A stretch of DNA of 18,561 bases, taken from an uncultured Erysipelotrichaceae bacterium (lineage in GTDB: Bacteria; Bacillota_I; Bacilli_A; RF39; UBA660). The notes beneath the pieces were generated by a model that worked only from the letters and a program-made list of their open reading frames with translations, made no database searches and had not been told where the DNA came from. The position numbers were made by a program, and so were the translations under genes. Position 1 is the first letter of the stretch. The number at the start of each line of letters is the position of its first letter. The stretch spans positions 1 through 18,561 of the forward strand of contig CACXEC010000068.1 of the NCBI GenBank assembly GCA_902766545.1, read 5' to 3'. This document shows, one piece after another, positions 1-6,464 of this stretch.

Positions 1-110
1 AAAAATTTAAAGCTCAAGAATATGAATTAAAAGCATCTTTAATATATGATTTATTAACTAATCAAAATACATATAAGTTTGAACTATCAAATGAGCCTAT
101 AAAAAAATAA
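1..110 (+). CDS. C-terminal tail of an unidentified protein (5' end outside window)
   Basis: The only frame open from the left edge starts at base 3 and ends at a TAA at 108-110, giving 35 residues of a lysine- and leucine-rich C-terminus that closes with ELSNEPIKK. It lies 38 bases upstream of lemA on the same strand with no terminator between them, so the two are probably co-transcribed. The visible part is too short to assign a family, and no function is proposed. It could also be a chance open frame, but the spacing suits a real operon partner. Confidence 0.5.
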   Translation, partial: KFKAQEYELKASLIYDLLTNQNTYKFELSNEPIKK

Positions 111-148
111 CTATTTATGGTAATATTAATAATAAGGAAGGTGAGAAA

Positions 149-706
149 ATGAAAAAAGGATTAATAATTGCTATTATAATTGCTGCGATATTATTAATAT
201 CAGGAATATCTACTTACAATAGTCTTGTAACTCAAAAAGAAACCGTTGACTCTAAAATATCTGAAATTGACGTTCAACTTAAAAGAAGAAGCGATTTAAT
301 ACCTAACTTAGTAAATACAGTTAAAGGACTTATGAAACATGAAAAATCTATTGTAGATAGTGTAACAGAAGCCAGAAGCGCCCTAGTAAATGCCAGCTCT
401 ACTGCTGAAAAGCTAGAGGCAAATACTAAACTTACTGAAGCAATTAATAATTTATATGTTGTTGTAGAAAACTATCCAGATATCAAAGCAAATGCTAACT
501 TTATTAGTTTACAAGATGAAATTGCCGGAACTGAAAATCGAATCGCATATGCAAGGAGTGAATATAATAAGGTTGCAAAAGAATACAACACTAAAGTTAA
601 AAGATTTCCAACAAATATTTTTGCAAATATCTTAGGTTTTGATAAAGTCGAATACTTTGAAGCAACTGGTGCTGAAAAGGAACCTGTAAATGTTAACTTT
701 GATTAA
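149..706 (+). CDS. lemA: LemA family membrane-anchored protein
   Basis: This 185-residue protein has the LemA layout. An N-terminal hydrophobic anchor (residues about 5-23) follows a short lysine-rich start, and a long helical domain follows. The family signature is plain: a VDSKISEIDVQLKRR stretch, then SDLIPNLVNTVKGLMKHE (about residues 52-69). Length is typical for the family. AAGGAAGGTGAG just before the ATG is a good ribosome-binding site. LemA proteins are helical-bundle membrane proteins of poorly known function, often paired with TPM-domain proteins. Here the next gene is exactly such a protein and overlaps by 17 bases, which implies translational coupling. Family assignment is firm; cellular role is not known. 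Confidence 0.93.
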   Translation: MKKGLIIAIIIAAILLISGISTYNSLVTQKETVDSKISEIDVQLKRRSDLIPNLVNTVKGLMKHEKSIVDSVTEARSALVNASSTAEKLEANTKLTEAINNLYVVVENYPDIKANANFISLQDEIAGTENRIAYARSEYNKVAKEYNTKVKRFPTNIFANILGFDKVEYFEATGAEKEPVNVNFD

Positions 707-1430
707 AAGAATAATACTATTTTTTTCTCTATTAATACCTATAAATGCTAATGCGATAGTTAACCAGACATATGACTTTTATGTTAACGATTCAGCAAAT
801 ATTTTATCACAAGAAACTGAAAAATATATTGTTGAAAAAAGTTCTTCATTATATAAATATAATGGCTCTCAAATAGTTGTAGTTACAGTCAAAGATTTAG
901 AAGGTATGAGTATTGAAACATATGCTACTACTTTATTTAATAACTGGAAAATTGGAGATAAAGAAAAAAACAATGGTTTATTATTATTACTTGCTTTAAA
1001 TGAAAGAGAATTTAGAGTAGAAGTTGGTTCAGGACTTGAAGGTATATTACCAGATGGTAAAACCGGACGATATCAAGATAATTACTTAATTCCTTATTTA
1101 AAAGAAAATAAATGGGACGATGGAATAAAAAGTTTATATGATGCTTTTTATAATGATTTATCTTCTATCGAAAATATCGAAGAATATACTCCAGCCGATT
1201 TTAATAAACTAAACAAAAGTATTACAACCCTAATTATAATAATTATTATATTTATAATATTTATCAAAATTAAATTTAATGATAATCCGCTTATAAGCAG
1301 TTATGGTCGCGGCTTTTCATCTAGATCCTATCGAGATTTTGGTTCTAGCGGAAGCTTTAGCAGTCATTCTAGTGGTGGTTTCTCTGGTGGTGGACGCTCT
1401 TCTGGCGGAGGATCAACTCGAAGATTTTAA
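690..1430 (+). CDS. TPM-domain (YgcG-like) secreted or membrane-anchored protein
   Basis: This 246-residue protein has an N-terminal signal peptide (about residues 1-22, ending NANA). A TPM domain (PF04536) follows, recognisable by YVNDSANILS, SQIVVVTVKDLEG, NNGLLLLLALNEREFRVEVGSGLEGILPD (quoted in parts of the alignment) and the nearby YLIPYLKEN. A transmembrane helix rich in isoleucine lies at about residues 177-193. The C-terminus is a Gly/Ser-rich tail (SSGGFSGGGRSSGGG) ending in RRF, as in many YgcG-type proteins. The start overlaps the end of lemA and has AAGGA eight bases upstream. TPM proteins are linked to membrane protein quality control or phosphatase-like activity in some organisms; the role here is inferred only from family and from pairing with LemA. 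Confidence 0.9.
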   Translation: MLTLIKRIILFFSLLIPINANAIVNQTYDFYVNDSANILSQETEKYIVEKSSSLYKYNGSQIVVVTVKDLEGMSIETYATTLFNNWKIGDKEKNNGLLLLLALNEREFRVEVGSGLEGILPDGKTGRYQDNYLIPYLKENKWDDGIKSLYDAFYNDLSSIENIEEYTPADFNKLNKSITTLIIIIIIFIIFIKIKFNDNPLISSYGRGFSSRSYRDFGSSGSFSSHSSGGFSGGGRSSGGGSTRRF

Positions 1431-1433
1431 AAA

Positions 1434-1466
1434 AAATATCGACTAAAATGAGTCGATATTTATTTT
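1434..1466. terminator. Bidirectional intrinsic terminator between the TPM gene and khpA
   Basis: An 11-bp perfect inverted repeat (AAATATCGACT / AGTCGATATTT) with a 6-base loop is flanked by A-runs on the left and T-rich sequence on the right, so it can stop transcription from both convergent genes. The khpA stop codon lies within the left arm and loop. Confidence 0.88.
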
Positions 1467-1694
1467 TATTCTATTTAAATTATGAGTATAAGCGTATGCT
1501 TGGATCATGGTTCTAATAGCGCTAGCCATTTTTCCTGATTTACCAATAACTGCTCCCATATCACTTTCATGAACAATTATTTCAAGCATAATACCTTCAT
1601 CATCACTACTAAATTCTTGAACACTAACCATATCAGGTTCTTTTACTAAGTTTTTAACTAAATTTAAAGTAAAATCAATTAATTCCTTATGCAT
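1443..1694 (-). CDS. khpA: KH-domain RNA-binding protein KhpA
   Basis: This is a short 83-residue protein consisting of a single KH domain with the GxxG RNA-binding loop as GKSG (residues 51-54) inside a GAVIGKSGKMASAIR motif. Size and sequence match KhpA (YlqC), which pairs with KhpB/EloR to bind RNA and affects cell elongation and division in Firmicutes. It starts 2 bases after the rpsP stop with AAGAGGCTT as ribosome-binding site, reproducing the conserved rpsP-khpA pairing. The usual downstream rimM-trmD-rplS genes are not here; a terminator follows directly. Confidence 0.93.
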   Translation of the reverse strand: MHKELIDFTLNLVKNLVKEPDMVSVQEFSSDDEGIMLEIIVHESDMGAVIGKSGKMASAIRTMIQAYAYTHNLNRIKINIDSF

Positions 1695-1696
1695 AA

Positions 1697-1978
1697 TTAA
1701 GCCTCTTTTTTAGTAGTTTTAGTATTTTTGTATTTTGCCCAAATACCAGATTTAGTTAAAATATTTTTAACAGTATCAGTAGGAATAGCTCCATTATTTA
1801 ACCATTTTAGTGCTTTTTCTTCATCAACACTAATATTATTTTCTTTATAAATTGGTTGATAAGTTCCAACTGTTTCAATAAATTTTCCATCTCTTGGACT
1901 TCTTGAATCAGCAGCTACAATACGATAAAATGGTCTTTGTTTAGAACCCATTCTTTTTAATCTTAATTTAACAGCCAT
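1697..1978 (-). CDS. rpsP: 30S ribosomal protein S16
   Basis: The protein is 93 residues from the chosen start, with the S16 signature MAVKLRLKRMGSKQRPFYR followed by VAADSRSPRDGKFIETVGTYQP. The open frame extends upstream to an ATG at 1993, but those five extra codons are the ribosome-binding site itself (GAAGGAGG). The ATG at 1978 is therefore the true start, five bases after GGAGG. S16 is a primary-assembly protein of the small subunit. The gene has its own strong promoter (2002-2030) and is followed by khpA in one transcription unit that ends at the 1434-1466 terminator. Confidence 0.97.
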   Translation of the reverse strand: MAVKLRLKRMGSKQRPFYRIVAADSRSPRDGKFIETVGTYQPIYKENNISVDEEKALKWLNNGAIPTDTVKNILTKSGIWAKYKNTKTTKKEA

Positions 1979-2001
1979 AATTGCCTCCTTCATTTAAATG
2001 T

Positions 2002-2030
2002 ATTCTACTATAAAAAAAATATGGTGTCAA
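2002..2030 (-). promoter_or_regulatory. Sigma-A-type promoter of rpsP-khpA
   Basis: On the minus strand there is a perfect -35 TTGACA (2030-2025), a 17-base spacer and a -10 TAGAAT (2007-2002), giving a leader of roughly 20 bases before the rpsP start. The -35 box lies inside the descending arm of the cotE terminator hairpin, and the T-run of that terminator forms the spacer. Confidence 0.8.
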
Positions 2031-2048
2031 CTATTTTTGGTTGACACC
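2012..2048 (-). terminator. Intrinsic terminator of cotE
   Basis: On the minus strand a 9-bp stem (GGTGTCAAC / GTTGACACC) with an 8-base loop is followed by a run of T. The cotE stop codon TAG lies at the loop side of the hairpin, and the T-run overlaps the rpsP promoter spacer. Confidence 0.88.
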
Positions 2049-2561
2049 GTTTAAATAATCATCTGTGATGTTCATTTCTAAATCTTTCACATTATCTTCT
2101 TCTTCATAATCATCAAAGTCCTCTTCAGCATTAATTCTCATTTTAACATCCCCAACTATTTCAACACCTATTTCTTTTTCAACTGTTACCTTAATTAATT
2201 TTCCATCAACCTTTACATCACTAACTTGTGGTGCTGTAAGACTTCTTACAATTATTTCTCTTGAATCTGTTAAAACATCTTTAGATTTCAAATTAACATT
2301 AATTATATCATCATAACTAAAAGTTTTAACTATAACATTAGTTTTAGTATTATCATCATAAGAGTACCAAACATTAACATCATAACTACCCTTTATCTTG
2401 GCCTTACCATTATCATCTACTCCGCTAAAATTATGATTAATAACCCAGCACCCTAATACATTACTAATATCATAATCAACTGGTATTTCAAAAGTATCTT
2501 TACTTGCCTTTTTCGTCTTACCAATAACAGCTTTGGTAACAATTTCTTTTAAGCTAGCCAT
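2031..2561 (-). CDS. cotE: Spore outer-coat morphogenetic protein CotE
   Basis: This 176-residue protein has a sequence closely following Bacillus CotE: the N-terminal KEIVTKAVIGK, the central VLGCWVINHNFSG, the hallmark YDVNVWYSYDDNTKT, and a strongly acidic C-terminus (EEDFDDYEEED). CotE assembles as a layer around the forespore in the mother cell and directs outer-coat assembly. GAGGAG lies seven bases before the ATG. A sigma-E/sigma-K-like promoter lies upstream (2580-2606) and a strong terminator follows, so it is a single-gene unit. CotE is a Bacilli marker and argues for a full mother-cell coat programme in this organism. Between rpsP and a HIT gene it is not in a sporulation cluster. 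Confidence 0.93.
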   Translation of the reverse strand: MASLKEIVTKAVIGKTKKASKDTFEIPVDYDISNVLGCWVINHNFSGVDDNGKAKIKGSYDVNVWYSYDDNTKTNVIVKTFSYDDIINVNLKSKDVLTDSREIIVRSLTAPQVSDVKVDGKLIKVTVEKEIGVEIVGDVKMRINAEEDFDDYEEEDNVKDLEMNITDDYLNGVNQK

Positions 2562-2579
2562 TTTATCACTCCTCTAACG

Positions 2580-2606
2580 TATCATATGCTTTAGCCTATA
2601 AATTGT
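2580..2606 (-). promoter_or_regulatory. Candidate mother-cell (sigma-K/sigma-E-like) promoter of cotE
   Basis: On the minus strand a -10 element CATATGATA (2588-2580) matches the known sigma-K pattern CATANNNTA. An AC dinucleotide (2606-2605) lies 16 bases upstream, the spacing expected of the minimal sigma-K -35. The -10 also resembles sigma-E sites. Bacillus cotE is transcribed by both factors, so the position is sensible. The motif is short, so this remains an inference. Confidence 0.5.
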
Positions 2607-2661
2607 ACACTTAAACTTTTCAAAAATACATTTTAATGATATATTTAAAATGGTGATGAAA

Positions 2662-3036
2662 ATGGATTGTTTATTTTGTAATATTATAAAAGGTGAAGTT
2701 CCATCAAGAACTTTATATGAAGATGAAATAGTTAAAGTTATTATGGATGCCTATCCAAATGCTAATGGTCATACTTTAATACTTCCAAAAAAGCATTTTA
2801 CGGATTTTACGGAGATGGATAACGAAACTTTATCTCATATTAATGACATAGCTAAAATGATGAAAGAAAGACTTTATAATACCTTAAATCCAGATGGTTT
2901 AGTTTTAATAGTTAATTATGGTAAACCTCAAATGATAAAACATTATCATTTACATTTAATACCTACATATCATGATCAAGACAATACTATTAAAGATTTA
3001 GATGAAACATATAATAAAATAATGGCACAAAAATAA
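2662..3036 (+). CDS. HIT family nucleotide-binding hydrolase
   Basis: The 124-residue protein has the histidine-triad motif HYHLHLIP, with His94, His96 and His98; the middle one is the expected nucleophile. It carries the N-terminal CLFC zinc-type pair (Cys3, Cys6), and GHTLILPKKHF is the conserved central strand. HIT proteins of this HinT/Hit branch hydrolyse purine nucleoside phosphoramidates or related dinucleotides. An ATG at 2650 is also in frame, but GGTG at 2652-2655 is well placed as the ribosome-binding site for the ATG at 2662, and family members begin at MDCLFC, so the later start is chosen. It is a single gene diverging from cotE and converging on rplT. Confidence 0.93.
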   Translation: MDCLFCNIIKGEVPSRTLYEDEIVKVIMDAYPNANGHTLILPKKHFTDFTEMDNETLSHINDIAKMMKERLYNTLNPDGLVLIVNYGKPQMIKHYHLHLIPTYHDQDNTIKDLDETYNKIMAQK

Positions 3037-3057
3037 GGAGTTTAAACTCCTTATTTT
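3030..3057. terminator. Bidirectional terminator between the HIT gene and rplT
   Basis: A perfect 28-base palindrome centred on TTTAAA, with AAGGAG/CTCCTT in the stem, is flanked by A-rich sequence on the left and T-rich on the right. It can terminate both convergent units. Confidence 0.88.
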
Positions 3058-3058
3058 A

Positions 3059-3595
3059 TTATTTTAAAGCATCTATAAGTTCTGCTTTTTTCATTGAAGT
3101 AGCGCCTTCAATACCTTTATCCTTAGCCATAGCTTTTAATTCAGCTACTGTAAGTTTAGATAAATCAGCTTTATCTTCAACTTTTTCTTCTTTAACTTCT
3201 TTTACTTCAGCTTTAACTGTTTCAGTTTTTATTTTCTTACCATTTAAAGCATCATTTGCATATTTAACAAGTTCTGAAAAATATTTTGGATTATCAATAG
3301 CAACTTCTGAAAGCATTTTTCTATTAATTTCAATACCAGCTTTATTTAAGCCATCAATAAATCTTGAATATGAAATATTATTTTCACGACAAGCTGCATT
3401 AATTCTTGTAATCCATAATTTTCTAAAGTTACGTTTATTCTGTTTACGATCTCTGTAAGCATATGCTCCACTATGAAAAGTTTGTTCTTGAGCTGTTTTA
3501 AATAATCTATGCTTAGAACCAAAATATCCTTTAGCTTGTTTTAAAACTTTTCTTCTTCTGTTTTTAGCTACAGATCCACCCTTAACTCTTGCCAT
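3059..3595 (-). CDS. rplT: 50S ribosomal protein L20 with a C-terminal Rho-N-like extension
   Basis: Residues 1-118 are a normal L20: MARVKGGSVAKNRRRK, GSKHRLFKTAQEQ, and NRKMLSEVAIDNP near its end. L20 assembles the large subunit and in Firmicutes represses its own operon by binding the leader. Ordinary L20 stops near residue 118, but this protein has 178 residues. A charged Lys/Glu linker (119-143) leads to a small helical domain (144-178) with LTVAELKAMAKDKGIEG and MKKAELIDALK, the pattern of the Rho N-terminal/SAP-like fold (PF07498). AGGTGG precedes the ATG. It is the last gene of infC-rpmI-rplT, 9 bases after rpmI. The extension is in frame with no sign of a sequencing slip. Confidence 0.96.
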   Translation of the reverse strand: MARVKGGSVAKNRRRKVLKQAKGYFGSKHRLFKTAQEQTFHSGAYAYRDRKQNKRNFRKLWITRINAACRENNISYSRFIDGLNKAGIEINRKMLSEVAIDNPKYFSELVKYANDALNGKKIKTETVKAEVKEVKEEKVEDKADLSKLTVAELKAMAKDKGIEGATSMKKAELIDALK

Positions 3596-3604
3596 TTATA
3601 CCAC

Positions 3605-3793
3605 CTAGATAACAGATTTTAATCTGTTAGCTTCTCCTTTCGCTAATGTACCTTTATTTCTTCTTTGTCTAATTTGTTTGCTTGTATCTTTAGCAGTTTT
3701 ATGATTTCCGCCAGATTTCTTATAAGTAATTGTTCCGTTTTTCTTTTTTGTTAAAACTTTTGAACTTGCTTTATGCGTTTTTTGTTTTGGCAT
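3605..3793 (-). CDS. rpmI: 50S ribosomal protein L35
   Basis: This 62-residue basic protein matches L35: MPKQKTHKASSK at the start, GNHKTAKDTSKQIRQRR in the middle, and a KGEANRLK tail. Length is normal for the family. GAAGGAGGAAA stands eight bases before the ATG. It is the middle gene of the conserved infC-rpmI-rplT operon, 16 bases after infC and 9 bases before rplT. Confidence 0.97.
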   Translation of the reverse strand: MPKQKTHKASSKVLTKKKNGTITYKKSGGNHKTAKDTSKQIRQRRNKGTLAKGEANRLKSVI

Positions 3794-3809
3794 AAAAATT
3801 TCCTCCTTC

Positions 3810-4337
3810 TTATTTTTTTGGTGCTAATATCATCGTCATTGTACGGCCTTCTAATTTAGGCTTTGTTTCAATAATTGAACATTCAGATAACTCTTCTGCA
3901 AACTTTTCTAATACTTCACGTCCTAGCTCTGTATGAGCCATTTCACGACCTTTAAATCTTAAAGATGCTTTAATCTTATGACCTTTTAAAAGATAATCTT
4001 GAGCATTTTTCTTACGCGTATTAAAATCACCAATATCTATTTTTACAGATAATTGATACTCCTTCATATCCTTGTTATTAGCCCTTTGATTTTTTAAAGC
4101 TTCTTTTTGTTTTTTTTGTTTTTCATAGCGATATTTATTGTAGTCCATTATTTTTGCTACTGCTCTATCACTATTACCACTCATTAAAACTAAATCTAAG
4201 CCTGCATAGTTTGCTAAAGTTAATGCATCTGCAATCTTTTTAGTTCCAAGTTGCTCTCCGTTTGGTCCAATTACCATTAGTTCGCTTACCCTAATATTAT
4301 CATTAATTGGTAAGTCATCCTTTTTGACGTTTGCTAT
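3810..4337 (-). CDS. infC: Translation initiation factor IF-3, probable ATA start
   Basis: IF-3 binds the 30S subunit and checks the start codon. The N-terminal domain carries INDNIRVSELMVIGPNGEQLG and KIMDYNKYRYEKQKKQKEA, followed by the linker and a C-terminal domain with KIDIGDFNTRKKNAQDYL and SLRFKGREMAH. About 175 residues, as usual. The frame reaches an ATG at 4352, but that ATG is part of the Shine-Dalgarno sequence ATGGAGGTG and cannot be served by it. At a proper distance after GGAGG there are only in-frame ATA codons (4340 and 4337). IF-3 genes are known for non-standard starts (ATT in many bacteria), which allow autoregulation, so ATA at 4337 (8 bases after GGAGG) is preferred; 4340 is also possible. 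First gene of infC-rpmI-rplT. Confidence 0.95.
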   Translation of the reverse strand: MANVKKDDLPINDNIRVSELMVIGPNGEQLGTKKIADALTLANYAGLDLVLMSGNSDRAVAKIMDYNKYRYEKQKKQKEALKNQRANNKDMKEYQLSVKIDIGDFNTRKKNAQDYLLKGHKIKASLRFKGREMAHTELGREVLEKFAEELSECSIIETKPKLEGRTMTMILAPKK

Positions 4338-4357
4338 TATAAACACCTCCATATATC

Positions 4358-4386
4358 AAAAAAGGTAGACACAACTAGTATCCACC
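4358..4386 (-). terminator. Attenuator hairpin before infC
   Basis: On the minus strand GGTGGATAC pairs with GTGTCTACC over 9 bp (two G-U pairs) around a TAGTT loop, and TTTTTT follows. This is a complete intrinsic terminator only a few bases ahead of the infC ribosome-binding site, so it must be conditional. Confidence 0.8.
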
Positions 4387-4492
4387 TCAAAAAACCAATT
4401 CACTTATATAAAAATATATAAATATTCGGCCTTTTACCTACTTGCCTATGCAAATCAGGTGGATGTGGATACATCTCTTTCCTTTTTCAAAC
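4358..4492 (-). promoter_or_regulatory. infC-rpmI-rplT leader RNA, probable L20-responsive attenuation element
   Basis: The operon has an untranslated leader of about 150 bases. An early segment GTATCCAC (4472-4465, minus strand) is exactly complementary to GTGGATAC, the 5' arm of the attenuator (4385-4378), and a nearby ATCCACCT can pair with AGGTGGAT there too. The leader can therefore fold either as a long-range pairing that frees transcription or as the terminator. In Firmicutes the L20 leader upstream of infC-rpmI-rplT works this way, with L20 promoting termination. Gene order and mutually exclusive pairings support the same here; the exact L20 contact site was not resolved by eye. Confidence 0.7.
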
Positions 4493-4498
4493 ACTAGT

Positions 4499-4526
4499 AT
4501 TATAACATTTTAAAAGTGTTTGTCAA
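4499..4526 (-). promoter_or_regulatory. Sigma-A-type promoter of infC-rpmI-rplT
   Basis: On the minus strand there is a perfect -35 TTGACA (4526-4521), a 16-base spacer and a perfect -10 TATAAT (4504-4499), placing the start of transcription near 4492. Confidence 0.88.
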
Positions 4527-4562
4527 GTAATATTATGCACAGTTTAACTAATTAATTACTAA

Positions 4563-5000
4563 TTAATCATATATTAATATATTTTGTATCCCATACTTAT
4601 CAATTTTTACGTAAGTATTTTCTTTCAAATCAATAGTATCTTTAACTATATTATTTTCTACTAAATAATCAATAATATCCACATTACAAATAATTACTCC
4701 TCTAAAAGATAATATAAATTTTTTAATACTTTCATCTTCTAAAATATTTACTCTATCTTTTAAGTAAATTACTTTAGCATTATTTAATATTTTCAAACGA
4801 TAATAAACTGGATTAGCATTAAATTCACTATCATTTGAAATTATTATAGTATCATTCATACTTAGTGCTTTTATAAATTTATGATAGTCCTTATCAAATA
4901 TTATATATATATCCTCATAATAATTTAAATCAGTTATATTAAAATAAGTTAAAATATCCGTATTAAGTTCATTTTCTTTTAGTTTATAATATTGAGCCAT
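4563..5000 (-). CDS. Hypothetical protein, 145 residues, divergent from gerKA
   Basis: I do not recognise a family. The protein is rich in Ile, Asn, Asp and Tyr, has no signal peptide or transmembrane helix, and looks like an alternating alpha/beta cytoplasmic protein with short hydrophobic strands such as DIYIIFDKD, TIIIS, KVIYLKD and GVIICN. The frame begins at an ATG at 5015, but the codons up to 5000 contain the ribosome-binding site GGAAGGTG, so the start is the ATG at 5000 (MAQYYKL). It lies between the infC operon and gerKA, transcribed away from the germination operon across 69 bases. An extended -10-like TGTTAAAAT lies just upstream. It may be lineage-specific; no function is proposed. 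Confidence 0.72.
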   Translation of the reverse strand: MAQYYKLKENELNTDILTYFNITDLNYYEDIYIIFDKDYHKFIKALSMNDTIIISNDSEFNANPVYYRLKILNNAKVIYLKDRVNILEDESIKKFILSFRGVIICNVDIIDYLVENNIVKDTIDLKENTYVKIDKYGIQNILIYD

Positions 5001-5024
5001 AATTGCACCTTCCAAATAAATTTT

Positions 5025-5054
5025 AACATAAAATAACCCTATTTATCCATAATA
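5025..5054 (+). promoter_or_regulatory. Candidate forespore (sigma-G/sigma-F-like) promoter of the gerK operon
   Basis: AACATA (5025-5030), a 17-base spacer and CATAATA (5048-5054) resemble the forespore pattern with -10 CATNNTA; the -35 is two bases off the TGCATA/TGAATA type. Germinant receptor operons are normally transcribed by sigma-G. The match is short and AT-rich, so confidence is low. Confidence 0.35.
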
Positions 5055-5069
5055 ATTATAAGTGATAAT

Positions 5070-6464
5070 ATGATTAATAAAATTAATGAAGAATTTAAAA
5101 ATACTCCTGATTTAATTCATCGTAAAATTAAATATGGGCTATTTAATATCCATATTTTTTACATTGAAACCATTTCATCTAGCGATAGAGTTAATAATTA
5201 CATCTTAAAAAATATTACCAATAGAATTAAAAATAGACCAATAAAAGATATCTTAGCAGCCCCAAACTTCAAAAAAATTAAAAAAGATGAATTTGAAGAA
5301 TATATTTATAACGGTTACACTATTGTAATATACTTAAATAATATTTATGCAATGGAAACAAGAGCCGACTTAGATCGTTCTATTGCTCCACCTCAAATTG
5401 AACAAGATCTATATGGCGCAAAAGACTCACTAGTTGAAAATTATCAAAAAAATATTGGTTTAATAAAAAGAAGAATTAAAACTCATCACTTAAAAACTTT
5501 AGAATACAAATTAGGTAGTTATAGTAAAACCCAAACAGCTTTATTATACATTGATAATATTTGTAAAAATGAATTGATAAATAGATGCGATAAACTATTA
5601 AAATCTCTTAATACAGATCGCATACTTGATTCCGGAGAATTAAAACAGTATTTAGCTAAAGAGGAAAAAAACTTTTTTCCAACTACCAAACTTACTGAAA
5701 GACCAGATGTAATTGTTAATGCCCTCTTAGAAGGAAAAATAGTTGTCATTGTTGAAAACTCACCATTTGCAATAATATTACCTGCTGTTCTTGCAGACTT
5801 TATTAATCCAGTATCTGATAATTATATTTATGGTAATAATATTAACTTTATTAAAATATTAAGACTAGCATGTTTTTTTCTTACTATATTAACACCTGCA
5901 TTTTATATTGCCATTATAAATTATAACCAAGAAACAATACCACCTAAACTACTTAGTAGTTTTATTATGCAACGTGAGGGAGTTCCATTTCCCGCTACTA
6001 TTGAAGCATTTTTTATGTTATTTATTTGTGAAATGCTAAGAGAAAGTGATATTAGATTCCCAAATAGTTATGGTTCATCTATTTCCATATTAGGAGCTTT
6101 AATATTAGGAGAGTCAGCTGTTGCCGCTAATATTGTAAGCCCTATTATGATTATAATTGTTGCACTAACCTTTATATCTAGTATGGTATTTAGTAATATT
6201 GAAATTGTTAATGCTGTTAGAGTATGGAGGTTCCTTTCCTTAATTATCTCTTCATTCTATGGCTTATATGGAATTGCCATAGTAATAATTGCTCTTATTG
6301 TTAATATATCATCATATTATTCTTTCGGTCTATCATATACCTATCCTGTAGCACCATTTGATTTAAATTACCTCCAAAAAACCTTAATAAGAACAAGTAA
6401 AACAAACGAACTATATCGAGGTAAATATCTAACCAAAAATACTAGAAAGCAAGAAATAAAATGA
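5070..6464 (+). CDS. gerKA: Spore germinant receptor subunit A (GerA/GerK family)
   Basis: The 464-residue protein has an N-terminal cytoplasmic half (about 1-245) followed by a membrane half with several helices. The family signature EGVPFPATIEAFFM (Pro306-Phe307-Pro308) is followed by EMLRESDIRFP, and the C-terminal PVAPFDLNYLQK is also typical. With subunits B and C it forms the inner spore-membrane receptor that senses nutrients and triggers germination. AAGTGAT is a modest ribosome-binding site ahead of the ATG. The stop is TGA inside ATGA, overlapping the gerKC start by 4 bases. The order A-C-B matches the gerK type of operon, which is why the gerK names are used; the germinant cannot be predicted. 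Confidence 0.93.
   Translation: MINKINEEFKNTPDLIHRKIKYGLFNIHIFYIETISSSDRVNNYILKNITNRIKNRPIKDILAAPNFKKIKKDEFEEYIYNGYTIVIYLNNIYAMETRADLDRSIAPPQIEQDLYGAKDSLVENYQKNIGLIKRRIKTHHLKTLEYKLGSYSKTQTALLYIDNICKNELINRCDKLLKSLNTDRILDSGELKQYLAKEEKNFFPTTKLTERPDVIVNALLEGKIVVIVENSPFAIILPAVLADFINPVSDNYIYGNNINFIKILRLACFFLTILTPAFYIAIINYNQETIPPKLLSSFIMQREGVPFPATIEAFFMLFICEMLRESDIRFPNSYGSSISILGALILGESAVAANIVSPIMIIIVALTFISSMVFSNIEIVNAVRVWRFLSLIISSFYGLYGIAIVIIALIVNISSYYSFGLSYTYPVAPFDLNYLQKTLIRTSKTNELYRGKYLTKNTRKQEIK

Noticed and set aside
4540..4575. Repeated AATTAATTA-type sequence after the hypothetical gene, considered as a terminator or repeat
   Set aside because: Simple AT-rich direct repetition without a stable stem or T-run.
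5519..5749. Minus-strand open frame inside gerKA
   Set aside because: Antisense shadow of a conserved gene with no supporting start signal.
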